Positions 13,201 to 26,043 of a stretch of DNA of 64,000 nt are shown here, in pieces. The stretch lies in the NCBI GenBank assembly GCA_037389465.1, contig JAZARR010000082.1, positions 6,064,501 to 6,128,500 of the forward strand, in the 5' to 3' direction. Source of the DNA: Baylisascaris procyonis. Its lineage: Eukaryota; Nematoda; Chromadorea; Rhabditida; Ascarididae. Under the pieces are notes generated by a model. It saw only the letters and a program-made list of their open reading frames with translations, was not told where the DNA came from and did no database searches. Position 1 is the stretch's first letter. Each line of letters opens with the position of its first letter. The position numbers were made by a program, and so were the translations under genes.

Positions 13201-15692
13201 ATTTATAGCGATACTCCTTAACAGTGCTACCACTCCCGTATGTTGGCATATCCATATATAGTTAATATGAATGCTTTCTGTTGCTAAATTCGCTATTGCA
13301 TGGTGCTGCTGATACTGTTCATCACTATGTCCCTTATTATTGTTTTGAAAAATTTACTCTAATACAAGTGATGATTGCTATCTTATCACCGCTGTATCGT
13401 TTATTTATTGCTGTCAATACTGCCTCCTCGCATTTCCTAATTTCGCCGCTGTCGGCTACACTTGACACTTCTTATCACTAAGCCGATAGAACCTTCAGCA
13501 TCAGCGATTCGGTAGCGCGAAGAAAGTCATGTAAAGAGCAAATGATCCGATGCAGATGGATTCTATTTAAAGAATGAAATTCGGATTCGATCAGGTGCCA
13601 CTATGGTGGGTGTGGTCATATGCACTGAAGGATGAAAACTTGCTGTATTATGAATGAAAGCAGTCGAATCTAACTTCTGGGATATACATTTTTTTTTACA
13701 ATATAGATGATTATTATTGCTTATAAACTGAGGCACCTATTCCTAGAAATACTAGTGACATGATTCAGTCGCTAGACAAACTTGTATGAATGGTCAACAA
13801 TAGTAGTCTTTTTAAGGAACGAACAGAGCATATAAACATTTCTTATGAATCTTTTTTATGAAACCACCTTAAAGAGAAGTGGGAATGAATAAATGCTCAA
13901 CTTTCTGCTTTATTCCAACTGATCGGCCACAAAACAGCTGTCGGTTAAAAGCATTTAGAATATTTAAAAAAAAGAAAGAAATAGTTTAGTTTCGACAAGG
14001 GCTGTTTCCACAAGATCGATAGGCATTGATTGACATTTATTATCATCGTTGTTGTTTTTAGAATAACAAAAAGCATAAAATTGATGCAAACATTTCCGAA
14101 GATCCATGCTGAAAAGCCTTCAAATTATTTTCTTATTTTTTTATATTATTTGTTCCCAATTAAAATTGTCCTCTTTCAGTTGAACATTTTTATTACTATT
14201 ACAATTTCCACATATGAAACTCATAGATTATCGAATTTTCCTATATCCATGAATGGAATTCAAAATGAATGCAATATATATTTTTTCACTGTCATTCTTA
14301 TGGTATATCAGTTGCTTTCATCAAGTTCATCAGCATCTACAATGTGCAAATGATGACGAATCGATGATATCACGCTAATCATGTCATATCTGCACTTGAC
14401 GAATCAACGCCCAACGAACTCATGAATTGCATCCTATCGTATACGAACAACATCAACAGAATCCCGTTTCCTTTTGTTAAAAGCTGGGAGTATGCTAATT
14501 ACGAGTCGTAGCTATAACGGCGAGAACTTTGGCTTGATTTCAGGGTATTTGAAAAACGGATTTTCGATGGGATATCGCATTTGGCAATTAGGTATAAAAT
14601 TTTCACATTGACCCGATTTTTTGTGCAGTTAAGGCAATGAAGTCATCTTTTTTTATAATAATAAACTACCAGAATGCCATAAATTCGAACAAATTTTCAT
14701 TGTTATTGACGAGTCAGATCATAGGTAACAGACGACTTCCCAGTTATCAGTTGCCTGACTTGCCGTTCGTTCATTCTGCTAAAGATTGTTTATTGCGCGC
14801 ATATTGAAGAGCACATTTGTATCCCCTGGAAACCACTATGACTAGCAGTTTCTGAAGTGTTTCATGGCGACAGAATGTTGCATCGCCAATTTCTCATCTG
14901 AAAAATGAGCGAGTTCCATTTTCAGATCAAAAGTTTTTCAGTTTTTTAAACATCTTTCCGACTGCTTCATTCTAGCTTAACAGCTTCTTTTACTGCAAAT
15001 TTCGGTGCATCATTGGTAGGTGTTTCTGAGAAAGTTACAAACTACACTAGCGGATTGGCAAGAAAGCTTATATCTCAAATTACCAAACGATTATTGAGTG
15101 GTTGTTTCGAGAAATAAATGGCATATGGGTTATTTGCATTTTTCAGGTTTTGAATTCAAGTAATTTCCAAGCCCATTTCGCATATCCCCATCTTTTTGGC
15201 ATTCTTGAATTCTTCATTCCCGTGCTGGTCGCCTATAAACGCGTTCAGATGCTTCAACGTTTTCTGTAAGCACACTTTCTGTGTAACTTATGCACGCATA
15301 CGCGCTGAAGTGTCAACACTACGGTTACTTTATATCTGCGTGTCAGATGGGTGGAAAACGCTTCCGATCAGCATACTTCCTCAATGCAAGAATGACCAAA
15401 AAATTCAGTCAGATTTGTAAAGGACCGCCCTTTCGAAATTGGAAAACTCCTTACTTCCCCTCAGTGGGTCACAAATGCCCGCGGATCGTTTTAGGAAGCT
15501 AAGGTCGACATGCAGTTTTTCCTAAATATCCCGTGTCTATAGCTATCGATTGCGTGTATCACGGAGCCTCTAAAAACGAATATAAGAACAGTGTATTTTC
15601 AGATGATAATGAGTTCATACCATGTTGATATTGATGTCATTATTATACAATTGTCGAAATAAATTAGAAATTCAAAAGAAAATGTTGTTGCG
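10210..15692. other. Gene-poor intergenic stretch
   Basis: No exon with convincing splice sites or a known domain was seen. The open frames here are short, A/T-driven and mutually overlapping. A small direct repeat of a TGACAGAACATG unit occurs at 11386-11433. Confidence 0.4.
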
Positions 15693-18600
15693 ATGTTGAT
15701 TATGCTATTACTTGTCTATGCAAATGTAACTCTCGGATGCAATTGGCCAACAGTGGATACACTTTTTGTTATCGATAGCACATTGAACGTTGGCGTTTTC
15801 AATTTTGAGCTGATCAAAAAATTTCTCCTCTCCATTATCGACGATATGGAAATAAGCATCTCGGAGACACGTGTCGGTATGGCTGAATTTACACCAAAGG
15901 CACATTTCGAATTCAGTCTTATTTCTGGCATCAATAAAGAGGAGCTGAAACGTCGTATTATGGTGAATAAACTTTACTCGAATTTATTTCGTCCTCTGAT
16001 ATTTGATACTGAGCATTATATGCGACATCCTGTTCTGCCATATGCTGATCCCATTCAAAAGAAGTAGTGAACAAAACTGGTGTTAAGTTCGCAAAAAAGC
16101 CTTCATTCATTTTTACATGCGTGTAGGCAAAGCTGAAAAAAATTCACAACAGTTCTATCACTTTTTAATGGAAGCAGTAAATTTGGAGCGCAATCACCAA
16201 GTTTCATAGGTTGATTCGAGAAAGTAAAGAACTTTTAGAACGCATTGCTCAGTGGGTGAAGTCCAAGCAGTTAAATGTAAGCGTTAAAAGAATGCTAACA
16301 CATAAAACATACCTCTATACATTTTTTTTTTAAATTTGACAAGGAATTTCAATTTCCAGATGGCTTCGTATTCACCATGTGTGGAAGGTGAAAGTAATTG
16401 TCTTCCTCTTGCTACCGTGAATAGTATTGCGAAATTAGGACTCAATACTGCGTCCGGCAATCGAGCGTTAATCCCCGATGTTCTTATAATCATTTCGTCG
16501 AGTACGTACAATACGCCAGAATTGGTTTGTTTTTTTCTTGCTTCCGATGTGCTGTAATTCACAGTTATGCCATTCCGAATGAGATCCGTCAAATATATTG
16601 AAATGAATATAGTATGAGAAAAAGGAAAGAACTTTCAGCAACTGTATCAACAAATAAGCAAACACATTTATTGTTAACTAAGTTAGTTTGTTTCAATAAC
16701 AATTCTGATTAATTACTTCTGCTAGAGTGTTGAATGTAAATATGGCTCAGCGTGGTCCAAAAGAATTTATAGGATTTGTTTGTGTTGTGTACATTTTGCT
16801 CTAATCCTCTTAACGTGCACAAAAAACCGCAATCTTGCTCAGTATACAATAAAATCGAAATTGGGTCATTTAGAACCCATATATGACTCCAAACATTTTT
16901 TCAAAAAATGCAGACAAAGTGGGTGCTGAATCCATTGCCTGCATGTTTCTGGACCAAATCCTCTTTCTGAGGGGTACATCCAGGACCCAGCTAATCCCTT
17001 TCCGACAAGAAAAACCATGAAGAGGTGGATTTAAATTGGAAGGACACAAATAAATAGACATTCGTTCCGATATGAAATAGCGGCCGACAACCAAAACCCC
17101 TTAAATCGCAAAGCCGGGATTTCCTAAAATCTCGATTTTTGTGATTTTGGATTTTTTTTTGCGAATGTGGAAAAGAAAAAAGTTATGAATAAATTTGCTT
17201 AACTAAACTATACACGTACACTCCCACACACATATGCCAAAGGAAATCGATCTCATACAAACTGAAACAGACCACACAGGGCGGCCCACGCACACCACAC
17301 CACGGTCTCCTATACACACTGCTTAACGGAAACTGAAACGGACCACACGCGGCGCCCCATACACCACACACATATAGACGCACATACAGATAGACCCATA
17401 CACCACACTCCGCGTTCCGCACCACACATCACAAACACCATACACGGAATCGAGCCGTCCCCCCTCCTTCTTCACCTGTTAGCGGATTTAGGTTGCGATC
17501 GAAGGAGCTGGCAGATAAGCCAACTCCTGAATAGGTTACTTATGTGATCTGCTTACACTGGGAGCAAAAAACAGTTACATAAAAGGTCTGTGCGGATATT
17601 TTGTGACATCTCGGCTGGATTATACAATTATGCCTATTTGCCTAATGAATGCCGCTATAATTTTTCTTTCGATTTAGCTCTGTATCACCTCCTTCGTTAG
17701 TTATATCTCTTTGAAGTGAATTTTTCAAAGGTGGTTTATCGCGGCGTTGGTTAAAGTTTTATATGAACTCGTGAAAGTTAGTTCCTTTTGACCTGCTTGC
17801 ATGTGGCACCTTGCCACTTTTCCCAGTTTTTTTCCAGCAGTCCGTGAAAATCTATTTCCAGTGGCAGCTGAGAAATGTCGAAACCGAGTTTCAGTTAGCA
17901 AAAACCAAATAAAAGTTCAGTCTATGAACGGAACTTGGTTATTTATATTACTCCGATGTAAAGCTATAATATGTTACATCTCGGAAAATGCCAGGCAAAA
18001 CTCTGGCTAACTGAATGCCTCTATTGCTGGCGCTGCGTGTCTAAACAAAAGATTTTAAACCAAACAATGCGCCGTTAACGTCATTCATTGTCATTTCTAG
18101 AAGAAGTTTTCTACTCATATATCCTGCCCTTCCTCCTAGCCTCTTTTAGCCCCTATAGCAGCCAAAATCTCTTATGTTCCTCTGCTAAGCTATCAGTCCC
18201 TCGGGATTTCTATTTTAAATCATATTCCATCTGATGAGTTGATCAACTGGTCATTTGTTCATAATCGTTTATAATCAGCGACATTCATCTCAGTGGTAAT
18301 CTGTAATTCGCCACACATTGACCCTCGTGACGGCTATATCGGTTGACGAAGCGTCAGGCATCGAGCACTACGTCCACATCCGCACGCAGTAAATATGATG
18401 CAATATCAACGCGCCGTTTTGAGTGATCATTTTTTATGATATATGCGTTGATACGAAAAAAAACAAGACATATTCGACCATTTCAGAATACTTCTGATCG
18501 ATCGATTTTCACTCATGACTTCTGCGGTAAACATAAAGCCATAATCTTCTTTGGATCATCGCCCAAGTGCGCCACAAATCGCTGAGAACTGTTGACTTGT

Positions 18601-21600
18601 CTATAATGATTTTTTTTTTATTTTTATGAAGAAGATCAATTACGGTGGCAAAGGAGATTTTTGAACCATCTCATTCAGAAATCATTCAGCGTTTGACCAT
18701 TATAGGGTGTGGGAGAAACATTGATGAAGCCAGTCTCGCCACTTTTCGTGTTCTCGGTGTCGGTGGGCACACTCGATGAACTTACGTCCACTTCTGATGA
18801 ATATGCTTCAGCGGCGACGACTATCAAATTCTCGGCATTAGATTATGATGCTCTGCAAAGCCTCTCCACTCCACTTTGTATTGCCGCCAATGATTTCATT
18901 GGACGTACGTAAATTAAATATATATTTCCGCTCGACGTAATTTCCCAACATTGTGTTTTCATGACTTTTAAAATCTCACAATTCTATCTAAAACAAAAAG
19001 AAGTCATAAATGGCCCAACAATCTTGAGGAAGGTCTTTATTTTTATATTGTATTTCCTTATATTCGCGCAAATGCACCTTTTAACATTGCCAGGGCAAGA
19101 TTTTAGGTGCTTTTTGTGGGATTGAATTCGACATTACAAGATTTGTCATGGGATACTGTTATTATTTAAAAGCGGCGAATTATTTTCCGTTCATTTTCTA
19201 AGACATGATTTCCCTTCTGGTTAAGTGATTCCATATCTTTTAATTTTAAGACCTCAATTAAGTGATATAAGTGAAATTTTCCAATATAAAATATCGACAT
19301 GATAAAGAATAATAATATGTCTACCTTCGTATGTAAAATTTTCCTAAAATTCTTTTAACAGAAAACCCTGTAAAGGATGACATAGTGACCTCACTCTATT
19401 CAATATTTACTTGCGAAACCTCTAGTGAAAACCTTTTCTACCGTTTGTCGTAAAATATGGATTACATTTTGTTTGAAATTTTGTTGAAAAAAATCAATTC
19501 CTGAGTTTTATTTTTCTTCAAATCCTTTGAGAGGTTTTCGGGCGGTTGTTGAGATACGAATGAGATATTACCATAGATACGAAAAGCAATGGATCAATGA
19601 AACTGCTACGATTATTCTATTTCCATCAGCTCTTTCATAGTTTCATATTTGTTTGCAATTTTATGCAATGAGTGCTTCACATATTGCTGATCTTACGTGG
19701 TGGAAATACCTAAATTGGAATATAACAAAATGTATTAAAACGGATGCAATGAATACTATCACATATACGGTACCATGTGAGCTTTTTTTCTAGTAGTATA
19801 TCATTTATTCGTTTATATGTGGCATACAAAAGCTGGTTGCTAACCTGTGACGTCTATATGATTTTAAAAAAAGGATATAAAATAAGAAATTTTAAGAAGT
19901 CTAGGTAAAAGGTAAAGGACACGTAAGTGAGGCAAATCGAAAGGCAAGTACAAAATGATCTTTATTTTCGCTTCCATTAGCTGAGTATTGCTTGTAGATA
20001 CGAGCAAAAGTAAGCGATAATACTTCTAGAGGTGATATATCCGCATTGCCATATTGTCGACCCTGAACTACTATTTTGGCTGAAAATATGTTTCAAAGTA
20101 AACGCATAGGCGATAGTTCCCCATGTTATTTGAGGCGAAGGCGGGTGGAGATGTTTGAGCAATCGAAATTGATAGTACTTAGTCGATGACGTGATTTAAT
20201 TATTTTAGCAAATAGTATTTCCAACGGATTAAGTCTGCTAATAAAACAATTTCTTTCTATGTTAATTGAGAGTATTTATTGTATTAGTGTATTTTAGGTG
20301 ACGATAACATTGCAGAATCGTCATATTTCGGTGGTACAGGTATAGTGATCATTATTGTTGTGCTTGTACTCATTTTCGTTATTCTACTTCTACTACTTTG
20401 TTATGCGGCATATCGCTATCGAAACGAAAGTGAGTCATTTATTTGCCTATGTGTTTTTTGAGTGATATTCTTTACTCGATCGGATATTTTCGATATTTTT
20501 GTTTGAATATAGCGCATTAAATAAAACGGCATAAACTATTTCCTTCCTTATCCTTAAAATTATAAACTTGTTGACCGTACATTCAAATTTTTAGGTAGAT
20601 TAATCGAACAACCCATGCCTCAATCTTCAGAAAATGTAATTCAGACATCTAAATTAAAAAGTCAAAATTCCTTGTGTAAATAGCCAAAAAATTCACATTC
20701 ATAGAACCTAAAGGCTGATGGATTAAAAGTGGCTGTCTAGGACAAAGAGGCAGAGAATACGAAGCAAAGTATGTTCTCAGAGAATCAAGTAATATTCCCT
20801 TCCTTTTTTCATGACATCGAATGCTCTGAGTATGAGCAAAAACGGTTCGGGGCCCAGTGTCTCATTATTCGATGAATATTGCGATGAATCGTCCCTGGTT
20901 ATTAAAACACTTTCCATAAGTGAAGAGACTCAGGCATTTAATTGGCAATTAGTGAGGATGAACTGCGGTAGGGTAATGGAGTCAGTATAATTTTATGAAT
21001 ACTCGCTTTATTTTAGATTCAAGTTTAAAGGCGCATATAGCATTATTGGAAGGGAGGCAAAATGAAGCGGAAATTGACTCATATAATGCAAAAAGAAGAT
21101 TATGGGCAGAGAAAAGCAAAGAAAACAATGATTTGAATGTTGGCGAAGTGAATCGTACCGGGAGGACTGATGACGGCATCGTCCTAAAGCATTATGATAG
21201 GCAAATCGGCGAAGTGGTACCAATTTCGTGGACACCGACGGTTAATGGACCTCGTTTAGAGCGTCTTTCAACCGAAGTTCAACCGAAAAATTCGGTTAAC
21301 GAAAGTGGTAATATTCAAATTTTTACTTGAATTAAATTAGCATTTGTTCGAATGTAATGAAATTTATTTGAATCGACTTAAATTCACCAGCTCTTTATGA
21401 GTTTAATTAGTTTGGTTGAAAGGCTTCATACTCCTCTGCAGTATTTACTTTGTAGTTCCGTAAAACACTCATAGTTACGGCTGTCTCTTAGGATTGCAAT
21501 AGAAGGATTTTGACGGCACTTATGAGATTAACTGAAAGTTTTAATGGAAAAACGGTGTTAGTGTTTTAATATTATCCCACAAATTATATCGCCATAATTG

Positions 21601-22497
21601 CTTAGATTTATTTATTCAAAGACGGCATTATTTTGTAGTGAATTCAAAGCAATTTTCATTATCTATTCGATCATGATAATGGTGGAATGTGTTTTTGATG
21701 CAACGTTCGACAACCTTTTTCACTCATAATTAATCGCTTTTTTCCTGGGAAGATTCGATATATTCCATTAAGCTTCAAAATACCCCTTATGTGAATACCA
21801 CGCTAAGGGTTATGAAATTGAGGTTGAATGAACGATCGTTTCATCGAAAGAACAACTTAGCAAAGGGCCGAAGATTCAAGTACGGCTTCACACTGATGGT
21901 CGCTTTTTTTTTCATGAAGAGTTAAAAGAAAGCAAGGAAGGGAAAAATAGTGCCATCTGAAATTTCGCAGTTCTAAATGGTGACATTTTTTAAATTAGGG
22001 TGAAAGTATAATGCTAACAATCCTTCATATTCACATATCACCCTTCAAAAAAGTCGCACAGATTTGTTGAAATTTCTCTAATTTCTTTATAGATTATCAT
22101 CCCTAAAATAGCTTATGAATTATTATCGTTGATTAAAGATGTTGATTAATTTTTGCAGAATTTATGCGCAAAAATTATTGCAGTTGATCTACGGAACACA
22201 ACAAGAAGTACCACAGAAACGACAACAGAAAGCAAACATACTGAGATGACGTTCACAAGTAATAACTCGAACGCAGCCGATTCGCATAAAAAAAGTCAAC
22301 AAGAAGGTGCTAGAGATCGTCGCAGTAATAAACACTGCAGTGGTTTGTTTAAGCGTTTGATCCATAATTCTAAAAATATTTCCAGAATTGTTGCTCTAAT
22401 TCAATTAAAAATTTCCAGAATTCTACAGAATGTTCAAGTCTTCCTTCGCTTTCCCAATTTTTCTTTGTTTTCCAACTATTCTCGCTTGACCGGATAG
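15693..22497 (+). CDS. Membrane-anchored VWA-domain protein with degenerate MIDAS
   Basis: Nine phase-matched exons: 15693-16063, 16210-16276, 16360-16524, 18706-18904, 20298-20429, 20595-20673, 20831-20967, 21017-21307 and 22184-22497, giving 584 residues. A short hydrophobic N terminus is followed by a VWA domain (about 22-265). The DxSxS metal motif reads DSTLN at 28-32, and the usual aspartate after the later strand is serine (IIISSS), so metal-dependent ligand binding is probably lost. One membrane segment (about 283-303, within VIIIVVLVLIFVILLLLL) precedes a roughly 280-residue polar, Thr/Lys-rich tail. VWA proteins mediate adhesion or ligand binding; the partner is unknown. AATAAA motifs follow at 22515. 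Exons 1-5 are firm; the tail exons rest on phase agreement and codon use. A short-tail form ending at 20683 is also possible. The gene stands head-to-tail with a VWA paralogue. Confidence 0.82.
16525..18705 (+). other. Third intron of the membrane VWA gene
   Basis: A 2.2 kb intron between CTCGG-free donor TTG|GTTTGT and acceptor CATTATAG. It contains a moderately GC-rich segment (about 16860-17150) with a 75-codon minus frame that looks repeat-derived, and a CA-rich block at 17205-17450. No exon is needed here, because the VWA reading joins directly across the intron. Confidence 0.5.
17205..17450. repeat. CA-rich low-complexity block with a degenerate duplication
   Basis: Dense ACCACAC/ACACAC motifs. 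A related segment (CTGAAAC then GACCACAC then a GC-rich GGCGCCC-like end) occurs twice, at about 17260-17287 and 17331-17357. The block lies within intron 3 of the membrane VWA gene. Confidence 0.6.
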
Positions 22498-22514
22498 TAA
22501 AAACAAAGTGTACA

Positions 22515-22529
22515 AATAAAATAAATAAA
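22515..22529 (+). terminator. Poly(A) signal cluster of the membrane VWA gene
   Basis: Overlapping AATAAA hexamers begin 18 nt after the TAG stop at 22495-22497, which supports this as the true 3' end. Confidence 0.65.
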
Positions 22530-22882
22530 TGGATGAATTCTACATCTTATCAGCACAACAAATCCAGAAATATGCACTTAAACAGCCTGTAGCAATGGTC
22601 GTCGTTACAGGATGTGCTACAGCAAGACCAGATTGCTTGCATAATTGATTAACGACTGCATATGCTTAGGCATATTTTTCCATTTTCGCGCATTTACATA
22701 TGAGTTTCTTATATACATTGATACTTGCATAATCAGATATTCATAAATTATCACCACCATAGAGAAACAGACTAGTTAAGCGACCAAAGTTGGAAATCAA
22801 AACGATTGCGATCATAAAATATTATACGTATGATGTTGCTTGTCATTTCATAAATAAATGCTGAAACATGTTTCACCGATAA

Positions 22883-25800
22883 ATGAGAAGCGCTGGCTGT
22901 TATTATGAGAAAGTAATAGAGAGTTATAAGTAAGTTATTGTAAGTAAGTAAGAACTCTTATTAGACAAATGATTTACCAGATTCTTTAGTGCTATGAAGG
23001 AAATGAGGTCCATATTCTCGTTGCTGTGCTACTCATCATGCTTGCACAATTTGCTGATGCAAATTTAGGTAATATATCTGTTAACGGAGATAACAATACA
23101 TCGGAGGATCCGAACGCAGTACCTTTGGAAAATGAAGGAGATGTTACAACCGAAAACAGTGGAGGTGATATTAATGCGATGGCTTTAGCGCAATCATTTC
23201 TTGCTGATAATCATCCAGCTAAGTCACTTCCGCCGATCGATTTACTTCTTCTTATCGATTCATCGAGCAGTATTGGTATTTCAAATTTTGAACAGGTCAC
23301 TTTCTAGAGATGTTTTTTATTTTATTTTCTTTCGTTTAATATCTTTATTTGAGTTCATTGTAATTACCGAATCTTTTTTTTTTCAAAATGGAAATTTAAA
23401 TTCCTTCATCAACAAGGTACAATTCTGGTAGCCATAAACACCTTCGAAACGCCACATTCTCTGTAGATTTCTGGAGTTTACCATATAAACCTAACATAGT
23501 TGCGTCTTTAAGGAATTTGATTTGTTCCCGCAACTCGCACTGCTTCCGCACTTCCTCTTCTTCCCTCAACTTTCATTCAGAGGGAACCTGAATGAAATTA
23601 TTTTAAGCCAAAAAATTTATGGATTGGCAGATCGAGCAACACATTTCCTCACCTCACAGGTGCTCGTTCCATCCTCCGTTCTCACTCGTTATTTCATGAA
23701 CTATTCCTTAGTCACAGCCGAATCAAATCAACGCATTTTCAAGGGTAAATCACACTTGTGTTATCACCTTTAATGGTGTGCTAGTAATGAAATCTTTAAA
23801 ATGTTTGAAATACGCATATAGCGGGAGACGTTTAAATTGGTAAAGTGAGAGGACGCCATTTGCAGATGAAAACGTCTATAAATGCCGTTTTGGACAATGT
23901 CGATATTTCACCAGGTCGTAGTCGTGTCGCTGCGGTAATTTTTGCCTCCGAACCAACCGTATCGTTTGATTTCGACAAATATTATACTCAACAATCCGTT
24001 AAAGGTAATCCTATTATATTAGGGATCATATCGCCTGTCAGTCAAGCTCTTTGAGCATTTCGCAACTAATGTGAGGTATTTCCCTTCGAATTTTTTGTTC
24101 TGTTTGAGAAGGCCACGATTGTAGTCCTCTTCTCTTTCCAAAAGAAGCATATTGCATTTGTACGCTTGTTCAGACATTTGAGGCTTGTTGTATGCTCCTT
24201 CCGTGTCATCTTTCTCCTTTCCTTTCATCAACAAAATTAGGATGTTTCAACTCTCAAAAATCTTTTTGCTTATTTTAACTATTCGCTGATCGCCAATATG
24301 AAATTCTTGCCAGTTCTGTTTGTCAGAAAACAGAAAACAAATCGGCTAAAAATTTTCTCATTTTCATGGAATTTAATATTCATTATTTGTTATTTCCATA
24401 TTTCGAATAATAAGGTAAAAAGTTGCATCGACTAGGAGTGCTTTCCTTCCAATGTTATCACTTAATCTCCTTTTGGTGTAATTTTTAAAGTTTTGTCAGC
24501 TTTTTTATGCTGAGGGCACCTTTTAAGCGAGTGTGAGAAAACTATCGTATCTCGGTGGGCCAACTTTCCTCTCAAGAGCACTCGTTTTCGCGGCTGGTAT
24601 ACTGTATCAGGAGCAGAACATGAAGGACGGTAGATATAGAAAGCATAAATTAATGCCAACGCCAAAACATGATCGGCTCCAGGTTTGTTTACTTTCTCTC
24701 TCTTTTTCTATCTATCTATCTCTCCCTCTCTCTCCCTCCCTCTCTCTCTCTCTCTCTTATTCCTGTTACTGAGAGGTCATCCATGGAAAAACCTGTATCA
24801 TAATGCTGTTTTCTCACAGAGAACACACATTTTGGCCAAAGTGCAAAATTCGCTAAAAATTTACGCATCAGTATGTTTATGCGTTTTAATGAAAGAAAAT
24901 ATGAGAATGGGAGTAGGAAAACACGTAATTTTCCTAAGAATTCATAGCGACCATTAGGAATGCTAATATAACGCGCTTGGAAGTATATAATTTTTTTTTC
25001 TTTCGATCTGTTCGGCCTTTACGGTAGTGGGAGTGTCGTTGTTTAGAGCTTAAAGAATCTGCATATCTGGCAATGATATTTGCATTTTTCAATGGGAAAT
25101 CTGCTTCTTTCTTGCAATAACATGTTCATCTTGCGGGTAGGTAATGAAAAAAATATTAAAGGTGATGATCGTCGTTTCGGATGGTTATTCAGAGGACAAT
25201 TATGACAATGCAGGAACAATATTACATGAAAAATTACATATTAAAATTGCTGCAATAGTTGGACGAAGCTATAATAAAGAGAGATTATTGCCGATTACAC
25301 GTTTCGATGGAGCAATTTTTCTAAAAGACCAAACTGAGGCACTTAGTATTTGGCTATGGAGACAACAGGTTTTATTTTGTTTCATTTCCTTTTCTTATTG
25401 AATCATCGATATGATTGCTGTGCCTATCCAATTGCTTTTTCAGCCCTCACTGAATCGTCTCATTTGAGATATAGTGTCGCTTAAATTTTCTTTGAAGATA
25501 ATTAAGTTGGAAAACGAAGCAATGACCCTATCTCAGCTCTGCGACCGTAATTAGTTGAACATTACAAAATAAGTGAAAATTAGCTTTGCATCTTTTCATG
25601 GAATGCTCACACTGCCTTTTTTTTCGGAAACAAGACTCAAAGATTGGAATGAAGCTGTCATTCTAAGCAGAAAGAAATTAGCTACAGCGTGATGATCCAA
25701 TGAGATGTAGTACTGAAATTTTTTTGGAGAGCTTCGATTTTTCGGAAACTCTTCAATTTTTTTCTATATTTCGAAGTATTTTCCCACTCTTTGAAAATAT

Positions 25801-26042
25801 TATTTGTTTTTTTCCGACTCATTTTCCTTATTACTTTTTAATTGAGGGATGAACTTGTGGATGTTGCATAAATTATATGAGATGTAAGTTACTGAATTAT
25901 TTTAATCACAACAAAAATTTATTGAATAGAGATGTTATTTCAGCGATTATGGAACGAGAATTTTGGCAGCTATGTTGAAAAGGAGAAGGCACTTCGGCTT
26001 GATCCAATCACTATGAACAGTCCTACAAGAAAAAATGAATAA
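22883..26042 (+). CDS. Secreted VWA-domain protein with intact MIDAS
   Basis: Six exons: 22883-22912 (tentative first exon), 22990-23295, 23866-24004, 24528-24682, 25141-25368 and 25944-26042, giving 318 residues. A hydrophobic stretch (about 17-34, VHILVAVLLIMLAQFADA) would be the signal sequence, followed by an acidic Asn/Glu linker and a VWA domain (about 97-285). All metal-site elements are present: DSSSS at 100-104, the Thr in LGGPT (T171) and VVSDG (D224). No membrane segment follows, so the product should be secreted. All joins from 22990 onward agree in phase and read as a continuous VWA fold. The first exon is uncertain: no in-frame ATG precedes the hydrophobic stretch in exon 2. The stop codon overlaps an AATAAA at 26038. 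It is a tandem paralogue of the upstream membrane VWA gene. Confidence 0.85.
24692..24761 (+). repeat. Pyrimidine-rich TC/TATC microsatellite
   Basis: A run of CT and TATC units lies directly downstream of a donor site, inside an intron of the secreted VWA gene. Confidence 0.85.
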
Positions 26043-26043
26043 A
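26038..26043 (+). terminator. Poly(A) signal overlapping the stop codon
   Basis: AATAAA includes the TAA stop of the secreted VWA gene, so the 3' UTR would be very short. Confidence 0.5.

Noticed and set aside
15290..15502. 70-codon plus frame just upstream of the membrane VWA gene
   Set aside because: It overlaps a second open frame, has no splice partner or domain and does not join in phase to the VWA first exon.
23522..23773. 83-codon plus frame inside a secreted-VWA intron
   Set aside because: The VWA fold reads directly from the exon ending at 23295 to that starting at 23866 in phase 0; including this frame would insert unrelated residues into helix 1.
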